From GAS188 sp963794475 (GTDB taxonomy: Bacteria > Pseudomonadota > Alphaproteobacteria > Rhizobiales > Beijerinckiaceae): a stretch of DNA of 64,000 bases. The position numbers were made by a program, and so were the translations under genes. The DNA lies in NCBI GenBank assembly GCA_963794475.1, contig CAWCDW010000003.1:806001-870000 (forward strand), in the 5' to 3' direction. Position 1 is the first letter of the stretch. Each line of letters begins with the position of its first letter. Shown here in pieces: positions 1 through 7,928 of this stretch. The notes below the pieces were generated by a model that did no database searches, was not told the DNA's origin, and worked only from the letters and a program-made list of their open reading frames with translations.

Positions 1-1085
1 TCGCCACCGAGATGGCGCGCTCCCAGGAAACAGCGCGGGCCGGCATCCAGGCGATCATGTCGGGCATCGCCGATCCTGTGGTCGTGCTCGATTCGCATGG
101 CAATGTGATCATGTTCAACGCGCAAGCGAAGGCCGCCATGCCCCAACTCGTCATCGGGCGCTCCCTGAGCTTCGCGGTGCGCTCGCCCGAGGTGGTGAGC
201 GCCGTCGAGCGCGTGCTGCGCGAAGGCACGGTCGCGGAAACCGAATTGCACGAGAAGGTGCCGGTCGAGCGCAGCTTCGAGGTGCGTGCGACTCCGGTGC
301 GGATCGATGCGGAGCCGGCCGGCGGCGCGAGCGGAGCGATCGAGATCGTGATGTTGTTTCGCGACGTCACGGCGGCGCGGCGGCTTGAGCGCATGCGTGT
401 CGATTTCGTCGCCAATGCCAGCCATGAATTGCGCACGCCGCTCGCCTCGCTCTACGGCTTCATCGAGACGATCGAGGGGCCGGCGAAGAACGATCCGGCG
501 GCGCAGGCGCGCTTCCTCGCCATCATGCGCGAGCAGGCGCGGCGCATGTCGCGCCTGATCGACGATCTGCTTTCGCTTTCCCGCATCGAGCTCAAGGAGC
601 ACGTCCAGCCGACCGAGGATGTGCGCCTCGACAGCGTGCTCAGCGAAGTCATCGATACCTTGACCCCGCTGGCGCTCGAGTGCCGCACCAAGATCGAGGC
701 CGAGGGCTTGAGCCGGGTGCTTGTCACCGGCGATCGCGACGAGCTCATCCGCGTCTTCGAAAACCTCATCGAGAACGCGGTCAAATACGGCCAGTCGGGA
801 GGTCGCGTCGAGGTCTCGCTCGTGGATGGCGAGCGCGGCGTGAGCGTGACAGTGCGCGACTATGGGCCCGGCATCGCCCCCGAGCATCTGCCCCGCCTGA
901 CGGAACGCTTTTACCGGGTCGACGTGGTGGAAAGCCGCCAGAAGGGGGGAACGGGCCTTGGCCTGGCGCTGGTGAAGCACATCCTCAACCGGCACAAGGC
1001 GCGGCTCTTGGTGCGCAGCGAGCTCGGCGCCGGCGCGAGCTTCGAGGTGATGTTCCCGAAAGCCATCCCCGACACGCCGGCTTAA
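1..1085 (+). CDS. phoR: PhoR, phosphate-regulon sensor histidine kinase (5' end outside the window)
   Basis: Membrane sensor kinase that phosphorylates PhoB when phosphate is scarce. The reading frame is open at the left window edge, so the usual N-terminal membrane segment is missing only because the window starts here; the first in-frame ATG is at 12. Counting from that ATG, a PAS-like domain spans about residues 15-120. The dimerisation helix carries the phospho-acceptor in ASHELRTPLASL (His138). The ATPase domain shows the N box ENLIENAVKYG and the G box GTGLGLALVKH. It sits upstream of phoU and phoB on the same strand. The pstSCAB genes that usually separate phoR from phoU in this group are absent. 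The family assignment is firm. Confidence 0.95.
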   Translation, partial: ATEMARSQETARAGIQAIMSGIADPVVVLDSHGNVIMFNAQAKAAMPQLVIGRSLSFAVRSPEVVSAVERVLREGTVAETELHEKVPVERSFEVRATPVRIDAEPAGGASGAIEIVMLFRDVTAARRLERMRVDFVANASHELRTPLASLYGFIETIEGPAKNDPAAQARFLAIMREQARRMSRLIDDLLSLSRIELKEHVQPTEDVRLDSVLSEVIDTLTPLALECRTKIEAEGLSRVLVTGDRDELIRVFENLIENAVKYGQSGGRVEVSLVDGERGVSVTVRDYGPGIAPEHLPRLTERFYRVDVVESRQKGGTGLGLALVKHILNRHKARLLVRSELGAGASFEVMFPKAIPDTPA

Positions 1086-1124
1086 TCTCGCGCCAAAGGG
1101 CGCTCTCGCGCTGGGCGAGCGCGT

Positions 1125-1156
1125 GTGTCATCTTAGTGTCACGGCTGCGTTATATT
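1125..1156 (+). promoter_or_regulatory. Pho box and -10 element upstream of phoU
   Basis: Two 7-bp direct repeats, GTGTCAT (1125-1131) and GTGTCAC (1136-1142), are separated by 4 bp, giving the 11-bp period of a PhoB binding site. A TATATT -10 element follows at 1151-1156, so the box takes the place of the -35 region. This implies PhoB-activated transcription of phoU and phoB. The match to the CTGTCAT-N4-CTGTCAT consensus is good; function is inferred. Confidence 0.75.
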
Positions 1157-1253
1157 CAGGACCGTCACAACGGATGCAAGGGCATTCGCGCTCGTCCTGG
1201 GTTCGCAGGCCGACCTTCGGGACGGTCTCGAGGGGCATGATGCGGAGACTAAG

Positions 1254-1967
1254 ATGGCGGATCACATCGTTCGCGCCTTCGACGCCGATCTCGACACCTT
1301 GAGCCGCGGCGTCGCCGAGCTCGGCGGCCTTGCCGAATCGATGACCGCCCGCGCCATCGAAGCGCTCGTGCGCCAATCGCCCACCATGGCGAATGAGGTG
1401 ATCGCGCTCGATGCGAGGCTCGATGCCTTGCAGGAGGAGCTCGAGGAAAAGGCCGTGCTCACGATCGCGCGCCGTCAGCCGATGGCGGTCGATCTTCGCG
1501 CCGTGATCGCGGCGATCCGCGTGACGCATGATCTCGAGCGCATCGGCGACCTCGCCAAGAACATCTGCAAGCGCGTGCTCGCCATCACCGGGCTCGTGCA
1601 GGTTCCGAAGCTCGTCAAGGGCGTCGAGCATCTTTCGCAGCTCGTGCTCACGCAATTGAAGGACGTGCTCGACGCCTATGTCGAACGCAACGCCGAGAAG
1701 GCGCTCGCGGTCTGGGAGCATGACGAGAATATCGACGCGCTCTACACGTCGCTCTTCCGTGAGCTCCTCACCTACATGATGGAGGACCCGCGCAACATCG
1801 GCGTGTGCGCCCATCTCCTGTTCTGCGCCAAGAACATCGAGCGCATGGGCGACCACGCGACGAACGTCGCCGAGAACATCTACTACCTCGTGACCGGCGC
1901 CAAGCTCCAGGTCGAGCGCGTCAAGGCCGACACGACGAGTCTCGAGAAACCCCTGGGCGCCCCATGA
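1254..1967 (+). CDS. phoU: PhoU, negative regulator of phosphate signalling
   Basis: Cytoplasmic helical protein that links the Pst transporter to PhoR and damps Pho signalling. It has 237 residues, the normal family length, built from two related three-helix PhoU domains. The repeats are visible as RVTHDLERIGDLAKNI in the first half and CAKNIERMGDHATNVAE in the second, which are the metal-binding E/D-rich signatures. The ATG at 1254 lies about 100 bp downstream of a Pho-box promoter, and phoB follows after 40 bp, so the two are likely co-transcribed. No pst genes are adjacent. Confidence 0.96.
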   Translation: MADHIVRAFDADLDTLSRGVAELGGLAESMTARAIEALVRQSPTMANEVIALDARLDALQEELEEKAVLTIARRQPMAVDLRAVIAAIRVTHDLERIGDLAKNICKRVLAITGLVQVPKLVKGVEHLSQLVLTQLKDVLDAYVERNAEKALAVWEHDENIDALYTSLFRELLTYMMEDPRNIGVCAHLLFCAKNIERMGDHATNVAENIYYLVTGAKLQVERVKADTTSLEKPLGAP

Positions 1968-2007
1968 GCGCAGGCGCCGCAGCTTTCCTCGATTGGCGGA
2001 GCTCTTC

Positions 2008-2712
2008 ATGAAACCGCGGATCATGATCGTCGAGGACGACGAGGCGATCGTCGTGCTCTTGACCTACAACATGGAAGCGGAAGGTTTCGAGGTCGAAGCG
2101 GTCGACCGGGGTGACGAGGCCGATCTGCGGCTCAAGGAGCGAGTGCCCGATCTCCTCATCCTCGATTGGATGCTGCCCGGCCTGTCCGGCATCGAATTGT
2201 GCCGGCGCCTCAGGTTGCGCGAGCAATCGGCGAAGCTGCCGATCATCATGCTGACCGCGCGCGGCGAGGAATCCGAGCGTGTGCGCGGCCTCGTGGTCGG
2301 CGCCGACGATTACGTGGTGAAACCCTTCTCGGTCGGCGAGCTTGTCGCGCGCGTCAAGGCTTTGCTGCGCCGCTCCCTGCCGCACCCCTCGATCAACCAT
2401 TTCAAGGCGGCCGATCTCGAGCTCGATCGCGAGAGGCGCCGCGTCTTCCGCTCAGGCGGAGAGATTCATCTCGGCCCCACCGAGTTCAACCTCCTGGCCT
2501 TCTTGATGAGCGTGCCCGGGCGCATCTACAGCCGTCAGCAATTGCTGAACGCGGTCTGGGGCGAGGACGCCTATATCGACGAACGCACCGTCGATGTGCA
2601 TGTCGGACGTTTGCGCAAGGTGCTCAATCGCGGCGGCTTGCGCGACCCGATCCGCACCGTGCGCGGCGGGGGCTACGGTTTCGACGAAACCTTCAGCGCC
2701 AAGGGCGCCTGA
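2008..2712 (+). CDS. phoB: PhoB, phosphate-regulon response regulator
   Basis: OmpR-family transcription factor activated by PhoR. The receiver domain (about 1-120) has the acidic pair EDD near residue 10, the phospho-acceptor Asp53 in LILDWMLPG, and the conserved Lys in VVKPFSVGEL. The C-terminal winged helix contains RTVDVHVGRLRKVL and ends GGGYGFD, both typical of the family. An in-frame TTG at 1993 lies just upstream, but the ATG at 2008 has a GGCGGAG ribosome site at the right distance and gives the usual MKPRIMIVEDD start, so it was chosen. Length is 234 residues. It follows phoU directly. Confidence 0.96.
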   Translation: MKPRIMIVEDDEAIVVLLTYNMEAEGFEVEAVDRGDEADLRLKERVPDLLILDWMLPGLSGIELCRRLRLREQSAKLPIIMLTARGEESERVRGLVVGADDYVVKPFSVGELVARVKALLRRSLPHPSINHFKAADLELDRERRRVFRSGGEIHLGPTEFNLLAFLMSVPGRIYSRQQLLNAVWGEDAYIDERTVDVHVGRLRKVLNRGGLRDPIRTVRGGGYGFDETFSAKGA

Positions 2713-2822
2713 TCGTCACCTTCGGATCAGGCCACCCCGTGTCGCCCCGGCGCGGCTCGCGCAAGCGAGACGCAGGGAAGGGGGCCCAGGAAACGGTGTG
2801 GAAAATGATTACCCTTCCCCTC

Positions 2823-2839
2823 GCATTCCTTCGGAATGC
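2823..2839. terminator. Hairpin between convergent phoB and gcrA
   Basis: A perfect 7-bp stem, GCATTCC/GGAATGC, closes over a TTC loop midway between two converging genes. There is no T-run on either side, so it is a weak candidate for a bidirectional transcription stop or an mRNA 3'-end stabiliser. Confidence 0.35.
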
Positions 2840-2889
2840 TCAGCCGGGAATAGACACCTCCCTACCGTGAAAATGAGATGGCGCGCGCC

Positions 2890-3378
2890 TCAGCCGCGCT
2901 TGCGATCGGGCACTTGCTGATAAGCCATGCGCCCATGGGGCATGCAGTAGGACGCCGAGGGATCGCATTTCGTGCCGCAGTAGCGGAACTCCGGCGTCAA
3001 CGGATCGCCGAGCGGCCAGCGGCACATGTTCTCGCGCAATTCGGTGATCGTGACGCGCTCCGAGATCGGGATGACCACGGCTCGCGGCAACACGGCCGGC
3101 TCGTATTCCTCCGCGACGACAATTTCCCTGAGCATCATCGTGTTGCCGCGCAACGCCACAGTCTTTTGCGTCGTGGGCACGGAAGCCACGCGTCTCGGAC
3201 GGGGCGCGCCCGAGGAAGAAGCGGGCTTGGCGCGGCCCGCGAGGCCGAGGCGATGCACCTTGCCGATCACTGCGTTGCGCGTGATGCCGGCGCCGAGCTG
3301 CGCGGCGATGCGGCTGGCGCTGATGCCTTCCTGCCAGAGCTTGCGGAGCAGCTCGACGCGTTCGCCGTCCCAGGACAT
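2890..3378 (-). CDS. gcrA: GcrA cell-cycle regulator
   Basis: Sigma70-interacting cell-cycle regulator of Alphaproteobacteria that acts at promoters carrying CcrM-methylated GANTC sites. The start MSWDGERVELLRKLW and the following GITRNAVIGKVHRLGL form the diagnostic N-terminal DNA-binding helix-turn-helix. The C-terminal end has the conserved CRWPLGDP and a Cys-rich patch (RYCGTKC...SYCMPH). The ATG at 3378 was chosen over an upstream in-frame codon because it has a clear AAGGAG ribosome site and gives the canonical N-terminus. Length is 162 residues. GANTC sites lie in its upstream region. Confidence 0.95.
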   Translation of the reverse strand: MSWDGERVELLRKLWQEGISASRIAAQLGAGITRNAVIGKVHRLGLAGRAKPASSSGAPRPRRVASVPTTQKTVALRGNTMMLREIVVAEEYEPAVLPRAVVIPISERVTITELRENMCRWPLGDPLTPEFRYCGTKCDPSASYCMPHGRMAYQQVPDRKRG

Positions 3379-3896
3379 ACCCGTCTCCTTCAATCGGAAT
3401 CCTCTTCGCGTCGGCCGCGACGACGCGGCCGTCACTGACGTGACGATTTCGGTGGACCACGAACACCCACGACATCTCGTGGCTGAGTGAGGGGACGCTA
3501 CACTAGTGCTTGAATCGCCCGCAAGAGTTTAAAGAGTGAACATCCTGAATTCTCAACAGGTGAGTCGAAGAGGCCACAGCTCCCATCTTGACTGTCGTCG
3601 CGAGCGTGGCTCGACGAATGGGCGAACGGAGATGGCGGGACTGCCGGAAGCCGAGATCGACCGCAAGCCGAGCCGCGCGAAAGCCGCGTCGCTCCGTCTG
3701 CGCTCGCTTTCTTCGCGCCCTCGAGAAAGCTGTGGCCAGGCTTCTCGGAAAATGGAGAAGCATTTGTCCGGCAAGCGGCGGTGCGATAACCCGCTCTCGC
3801 CGCCATGAACGCTTCGCTCTCCGAATTGAACATCGATCGAGGCTGCCGTTCGCGGCGGCCCTTCGACACCCCGCCGCAATCGCCAGACGCTGCGGT
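3379..3896. other. Intergenic region with three GANTC sites upstream of gcrA
   Basis: About 520 bp without a convincing gene; the open frames here lack recognisable domains and ribosome sites. GANTC sites occur at 3397-3401, 3512-3516 and 3562-3566, all within the first 190 bp upstream of gcrA. GANTC is the CcrM methylation target that GcrA reads, so autoregulation by methylation state is plausible. Nothing else was identified between 3567 and 3896. Confidence 0.5.
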
Positions 3897-4754
3897 ATGA
3901 GCGGGGCCTTCGCGCTCGCCGTCACCTCGGTCGGCCTGCTCGCCGGCATGGATGCGCTGGTCAAGGCACAGGCGGCGCAATTCCCGGTGGCCCAGATCGC
4001 CTGCTTGCGCTTCGTCTTCGGCTCCCTCGCCATCCTCATCGCCATCGCGCTCGCGCGCCCTGCCCGGCCTCGCCTCGAGACGGTGATCGCCAACAGCTGG
4101 CGCGCCGTGCTCGGCGTCTCAACCTCGATCACCTTCTATTTCGCGCTCGGCCGCTTGCCGCTTGCCGAGACGCTCGCGCTCTCGCTCCTGTCGCCTTGCG
4201 TCACCGTGCTCTTCAGCATGCTGATGCTGCGTGAGAGCGTGAGCCGCCCTCTCGTCATCGCGCTTGGCGTGGGCTTTCTCGGCATGCTCGTGATCGTCGC
4301 GCCGAGCTTCGGCCAGGGGCGCGCCTCGATCGCGGCGCTCGAAGGGACGCTCGCCGTGCTGATCTCGACGCTCACCTATTCGCTGTCGCTCGTGCTCTTG
4401 CGCTCGCGCGCCACGCGCGACCATCCGCTCATCATCGTCGCGGTGCAAAATGTCGGCCCGATGCTGATCTTGAGCGCCCTCATCCCGCTTTGGCCCGCCG
4501 GCCTTTGGGTGCCGACCGGCGCCTCCGATCTCCTCAACTTCGCCGGTATCGGCACGCTCGGCGTCTGCGGCCATCTCGTGCTCGCCAAGGCGTATTCGCT
4601 GGCGCCCGCTGGGCGCATGGCACCCGCCGATTACACAGTGCTCGTCTATGGCGCGATCTTCGGCTATTTCTTCTTCGGCGAGATCCCGGCCTGGACGACG
4701 ATCGCCGGTGGCCTCCTCATCGTCGTCTCATCCTTCACGGCGACGCGGCGCTGA
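3897..4754 (+). CDS. EamA/DMT-family membrane transporter
   Basis: Integral membrane protein of the drug/metabolite transporter superfamily, with about ten hydrophobic segments in two EamA repeats. The first segments are SVGLLAGMDALV and FVFGSLAILIAIALA; the second repeat ends with the typical YGAIFGYFFFGEIPAW and LIVVSS stretches. The 285-residue length fits the family. The open frame extends upstream for about 100 arginine-rich residues with no family character, so the ATG at 3897 is preferred although its ribosome site is weak. Substrate is unknown; exporters of amino acids or metabolites are common in the family. It converges on the CsoR-like gene. Confidence 0.85.
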   Translation: MSGAFALAVTSVGLLAGMDALVKAQAAQFPVAQIACLRFVFGSLAILIAIALARPARPRLETVIANSWRAVLGVSTSITFYFALGRLPLAETLALSLLSPCVTVLFSMLMLRESVSRPLVIALGVGFLGMLVIVAPSFGQGRASIAALEGTLAVLISTLTYSLSLVLLRSRATRDHPLIIVAVQNVGPMLILSALIPLWPAGLWVPTGASDLLNFAGIGTLGVCGHLVLAKAYSLAPAGRMAPADYTVLVYGAIFGYFFFGEIPAWTTIAGGLLIVVSSFTATRR

Positions 4755-4795
4755 AGCGCATCCTGAGCCCTCGAGGCGGCAAGCCGGCAGGCCGT

Positions 4796-5113
4796 TCACG
4801 TCAGATACGAGTGGATGATCTCGATCAGCTCCTCGGCCGCGTCCTCACGCGAAACTGAGCCCTCGGCCTCGATGAGATATTCGCGCACATGCTCCTCGAG
4901 CACCTCGGCCATGAGCCCGTTGATCGCGCCGCGCGCGGCTGTGATCCGCTGCAGCAAATCCGAGCAGCTTGCTTCTCCATCGAGCGCGCGCTCGATGGCA
5001 TCGACCTGGCCGCGCAAGCGGCGCGTGCGATTGACGAGGCCACGCTTGTCGCGCAGCACATGCGGCGGCCGGCCAGAAGGTTCGCCGCCCTTCGGGTTGA
5101 TCTTGCCCTTCAT
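4796..5113 (-). CDS. CsoR/RcnR/FrmR-family transcriptional repressor (DUF156)
   Basis: Small all-helical repressor of 105 residues that releases DNA on binding metal or formaldehyde. The core RTRRLRGQVDAIERALDG...CSDLLQRITAARGAINGLM is the family signature. The candidate sensor residues are His18, Cys50 and His75, with Tyr79 at the fourth position. This H-C-H pattern resembles RcnR and FrmR, but RcnR has a second His where this protein has Tyr, so the effector (Ni/Co, another metal, or formaldehyde) cannot be set from sequence. The ATG at 5113 was chosen over an upstream GTG. It faces the HisE-like/NRAMP operon across 436 bp, and a TAC-N8-GTA dyad typical of this family overlaps that operon's promoter. 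Confidence 0.88.
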   Translation of the reverse strand: MKGKINPKGGEPSGRPPHVLRDKRGLVNRTRRLRGQVDAIERALDGEASCSDLLQRITAARGAINGLMAEVLEEHVREYLIEAEGSVSREDAAEELIEIIHSYLT

Positions 5114-5262
5114 GCCTCTCACTGCATCGCGCCTCGCCGAACCGCGCGATCATATATTTCCGAATGAAGCTTCGGGGAAGCACCGCACGCGGCCGTGCCG
5201 CATTTTTGGCCCTCCCCAATCCGCGGGTCGCGCTCTTCATCCGCGAATCCCTTCGAGACGGG

Positions 5263-5300
5263 TTGACAAGCCCGGTGCGGCGGCATACCTGCCGGGGTAT
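5263..5300 (+). promoter_or_regulatory. Promoter with overlapping CsoR/FrmR-type operator
   Basis: TTGACA (5263-5268), a 17-bp spacer and TACCTG (5286-5291) make a sigma70-type promoter. The interrupted palindrome ATACC-N6-GGTAT (5285-5300), with a G/C centre, covers the -10 and likely start site. A TAC/GTA dyad flanking a G/C-rich core is the known operator style of CsoR, RcnR and FrmR proteins, and such a regulator is encoded next door. Repression of the downstream operon is inferred. Confidence 0.65.
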
Positions 5301-5549
5301 CTCCAAAGTTCCCTGGAGATCATCGATCGCAACCAACGTTAAGGACCATGGGCCCTCGACCTAGAAGCACGGCCCCGGACGTCGTTCGCCGCCCGAAAGC
5401 GGCAGGCTCTCCGTGGGCATGCCGGCCCGAGTCAAGGATCAGGGATATCTCGATAGCCTAGACGGAGCTCCCTCCTTCCAGGCTATCGAAGTGGCTCTGC
5501 CTCGCTCGGCTCGGTGACGAACCCCCGCCCGAGTGAGGAGACCGGAGCC
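5299..5549 (+). ncRNA. Long structured 5' leader of the HisE-like/NRAMP operon
   Basis: About 250 nt separate the promoter from the first start codon, and no gene is evident inside. The leader can form a 6-bp hairpin right at the predicted 5' end (5299-5304 with 5315-5320). It can also form a nested element: 5350-5354 pairs with 5424-5428, 5368-5372 with 5411-5415, and 5389-5392 with 5399-5402. A 9-bp stem follows (5451-5459 with 5480-5488). No match to the M-box or yybP-ykoY riboswitch consensus was recognised. It may be a metal-sensing or translation-control RNA; this is inference from foldability and context. Confidence 0.4.
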
Positions 5550-6008
5550 ATGACTGCTCTCAAACAGCATGATCGCGAGGTTTCGTCGACGCTGCTGCGC
5601 GGCGCCGACGAATTGCATCGCCTGAAGCTTGCCTCGGCCAACGACGCCGCGCCCGCGGCGGCTTCCACGGCGGAGCTCGCCGCAGCCGCCACCATCGACG
5701 AGATCGAGCGGCTTTACGCGGCTCTCGATCAGGTCCGTCCGGACACCCATCCGCGCACCGCCCAGCTTCTCGAAGGCGGCAAGCGGAAAATGGGGCAGAA
5801 GCTCATCGAGGAGGCGAGCGAGGTCGCTTTCGAGGGCTTGCGCCACCGCGCCCGCGGCGTCGTGCGCGAGAGCGCCGACCTCGTTTACCACCTCGTCGTG
5901 CTCTGGCGCGAATGCGGTGTCACGCCGAACGAGGTTTGGGACGAGATGCATGAGCGCGCGCAAACGCTCGGCATCGCCGAAAAGTTGCCGAAGCGGCCGA
6001 GAAACTAA
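5550..6008 (+). CDS. HisE/MazG-superfamily pyrophosphohydrolase-like protein
   Basis: Resembles phosphoribosyl-ATP pyrophosphatase (HisE), an all-helical enzyme that uses Mg or Mn to split a nucleotide into its monophosphate and pyrophosphate. The metal-binding motif EExxE-N15-ExxD is intact as EEASE (about residues 84-88) and ESAD. The stretch SADLVYHLVVLWRECGVTP is HisE-like. It has 152 residues, longer than the usual 90-110 because of an Ala-rich N-terminal extension. No histidine-biosynthesis genes are nearby; instead it precedes an NRAMP-like transporter after 89 bp. It may therefore be a paralogue with another substrate. The ATG at 5550 has a GGAG ribosome site; an upstream in-frame codon at 5514 was rejected. 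Confidence 0.78.
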   Translation: MTALKQHDREVSSTLLRGADELHRLKLASANDAAPAAASTAELAAAATIDEIERLYAALDQVRPDTHPRTAQLLEGGKRKMGQKLIEEASEVAFEGLRHRARGVVRESADLVYHLVVLWRECGVTPNEVWDEMHERAQTLGIAEKLPKRPRN

Positions 6009-6097
6009 CCTTCCCGGCCCGCCGAGACGGCCGTCCTTCGGCCATCCCCGGAATGCGAATGAACTGAAAACCTCCTTTCAAGGATCAGGTGATCGCC

Positions 6098-7771
6098 ATG
6101 GCTTACGCGACCGACATCGAGGGTTCCGCCGAGCCGGCGCTCGTCAAGATGGCGCATCTCGATGACGCGCATCAAGGCGACATCATCGGTGCGTTCGGCA
6201 CCATCGCGAGAAACGACACGACACACCGTCTCCGCTGGAAGCATCGGCTGCGGACGCTGCTCGCAATCCTCGGCCCCGGCTTGATCGTCATGGTCGGCGA
6301 CAATGACGCGGGCGCATTCGGGACCTACACGCAGGCGGGCCAGAATTACGGCACCACGCTGTTATGGACGCTCGCCCTTCTGATCCCGGTGCTCTACGTG
6401 AATCAAGAGATGGTGCTGCGGCTTGGCGCGGTGACCGGCGTCGGGCATGCGCGGCTCATCTTCGAGCGCTTCGGCAAGTTCTGGGGCGCGTTCAGCGTCG
6501 TCGATCTCTTCTTGCTCAACGCGCTCACCATCGTCACCGAGTTCATCGGCATCGCGCTCGCGCTCGATTATCTCGGCCTGCCCAAGACGGTCGGTGTCGC
6601 GCTTTCGGCCCTCCTCATCGTGGCGGCCGTGAGCACCGGAAATTTCCGCCGCTTCGAGCGCTTCGCCATGGCGCTCGTCTTCGCCAGTCTCCTCCTCGTG
6701 CCGATCTCTTTCATGGCGCATCCGCCCCTCGCCCAAGTGGCGCACGACCTCGTGGTTCCGCAACTACCCAAGGAGGGCAAGCTCTCCGACGTGATGCTCT
6801 TGATCATCGCCATCGTCGGCACCACGGTGGCCCCCTGGCAGCTGTTCTTCCAGCAGAGCTATGTGGTCGATAAGCGCATCACCCCGCGCTTCATCCGCTA
6901 CGAGCGTCTCGATCTGTGGATCGGCATCGCGCTCGTCATCATCGGCGCGGTCGCGATGATGGCCTTCACGGCCTCCGCTTTCGCCGGAAAGCCGGAGTTC
7001 GGCAATTTCTCCGATGCGGGCGGTGTCGCGGCAGGCCTCGAGAAATATGCAGGCCAGGCGGCCGGTGTGATGTTCGCCATCGCCCTCATCGATGCTTCCT
7101 TGATCGGCGCCGCCGCGGTTTCGCTCTCGACGGCCTACGCGATCGGTGACGTGTTTTCGCTGCGCCACTCGCTGCACCGCAAGGTCGGCGAGGCGAAAGG
7201 CTTCTACGCCGTCTACGCCTTCCTGATCGCGCTCGCGGCCGCGATCGTGCTCACGCCCGGCGCCCCGCTCGGCCTTCTCACCAACGCCGTGCAGACGCTC
7301 GCCGGCGTGCTCTTGCCGAGCGCTACCGTGTTCCTGCTGCTCTTGTGCAACGACAAGCCCGTGCTCGGCCCTTGGGTCAATCCGCGCTGGCTCAACTATT
7401 TCACCGGCGCCGTGATCGCCGGGCTCGTGCTCTTGTCGATCATCCTCACCGCCTCGGTGCTCTTTCCGGACGCCACCAACGAACCGGTGATCCTCCGCAT
7501 TCTCGTCGGCGGCGGGAGTGTCGGCCTTCTCATCACCGTGACAGCGGTGATCCTCGGCCGGCGCGGCGAGCCGGCGACTGGCGTGAAGCTCCGGGCCGCC
7601 ATTGAGGGCTTGCGTGCCGACTGGCGGATGCCCCCGCTCGAGGAGCTTGCGCCGGCAAAATTCTCGCTTTCGGCCAAGCTCTGGATGGGCGTGCTTCGCC
7701 TCTATCTCGTGGTCGCGGGCGGGCTGGTGCTCATGCGCATCGCGACGCTCGCGCTCGGCGGCGGGGAGTGA
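6098..7771 (+). CDS. Atypical NRAMP-family metal transporter
   Basis: Polytopic membrane protein of the SLC11/NRAMP fold, 557 residues, about eleven to twelve hydrophobic segments. The first membrane helix has GPGLIVMVGDNDAGAF where Mn/Fe transporters have a DPGN motif: the Asp is kept (Asp70) but Pro and Asn are replaced. The sixth helix has TVAPWQLFFQQS where canonical members have MPHN, so both Met and His are lost. Such changes are known from Mg-transporting NRAMP relatives (NRMT), so Mg or another hard cation is possible. A GTG at 6089 has an AAGGA site 4 nt upstream and is a rival start; the ATG at 6098 was chosen. It is co-oriented with the HisE-like gene. Confidence 0.88.
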   Translation: MAYATDIEGSAEPALVKMAHLDDAHQGDIIGAFGTIARNDTTHRLRWKHRLRTLLAILGPGLIVMVGDNDAGAFGTYTQAGQNYGTTLLWTLALLIPVLYVNQEMVLRLGAVTGVGHARLIFERFGKFWGAFSVVDLFLLNALTIVTEFIGIALALDYLGLPKTVGVALSALLIVAAVSTGNFRRFERFAMALVFASLLLVPISFMAHPPLAQVAHDLVVPQLPKEGKLSDVMLLIIAIVGTTVAPWQLFFQQSYVVDKRITPRFIRYERLDLWIGIALVIIGAVAMMAFTASAFAGKPEFGNFSDAGGVAAGLEKYAGQAAGVMFAIALIDASLIGAAAVSLSTAYAIGDVFSLRHSLHRKVGEAKGFYAVYAFLIALAAAIVLTPGAPLGLLTNAVQTLAGVLLPSATVFLLLLCNDKPVLGPWVNPRWLNYFTGAVIAGLVLLSIILTASVLFPDATNEPVILRILVGGGSVGLLITVTAVILGRRGEPATGVKLRAAIEGLRADWRMPPLEELAPAKFSLSAKLWMGVLRLYLVVAGGLVLMRIATLALGGGE

Positions 7772-7928
7772 CGAGGGCCAAGCGCGCGGATCGCCCCTGA
7801 GCGGGCCTCGAGAGGAAGCGTTTTCCGTTGGCGCGCGGCAGCGAAATCCGCTACTGCGTGCCGATCTCCCATGAGGGGCGGCAGCGACGCGGTTGCCCCA
7901 CGCCCGCAAACGCGAGACCAAAGACCGC

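Noticed and set aside
3588..3896. Upstream extension of the EamA transporter
   Set aside because: The extra 100 residues are Arg-rich with no membrane or family character and lack a start signal.
5299..5549. M-box or yybP-ykoY riboswitch
   Set aside because: The conserved sequence blocks of neither class could be found; only foldability remains.
5550..6008. Genuine HisE of histidine biosynthesis
   Set aside because: No his genes nearby, an N-terminal extension, and linkage to a transporter favour a paralogue; the family match itself is kept.
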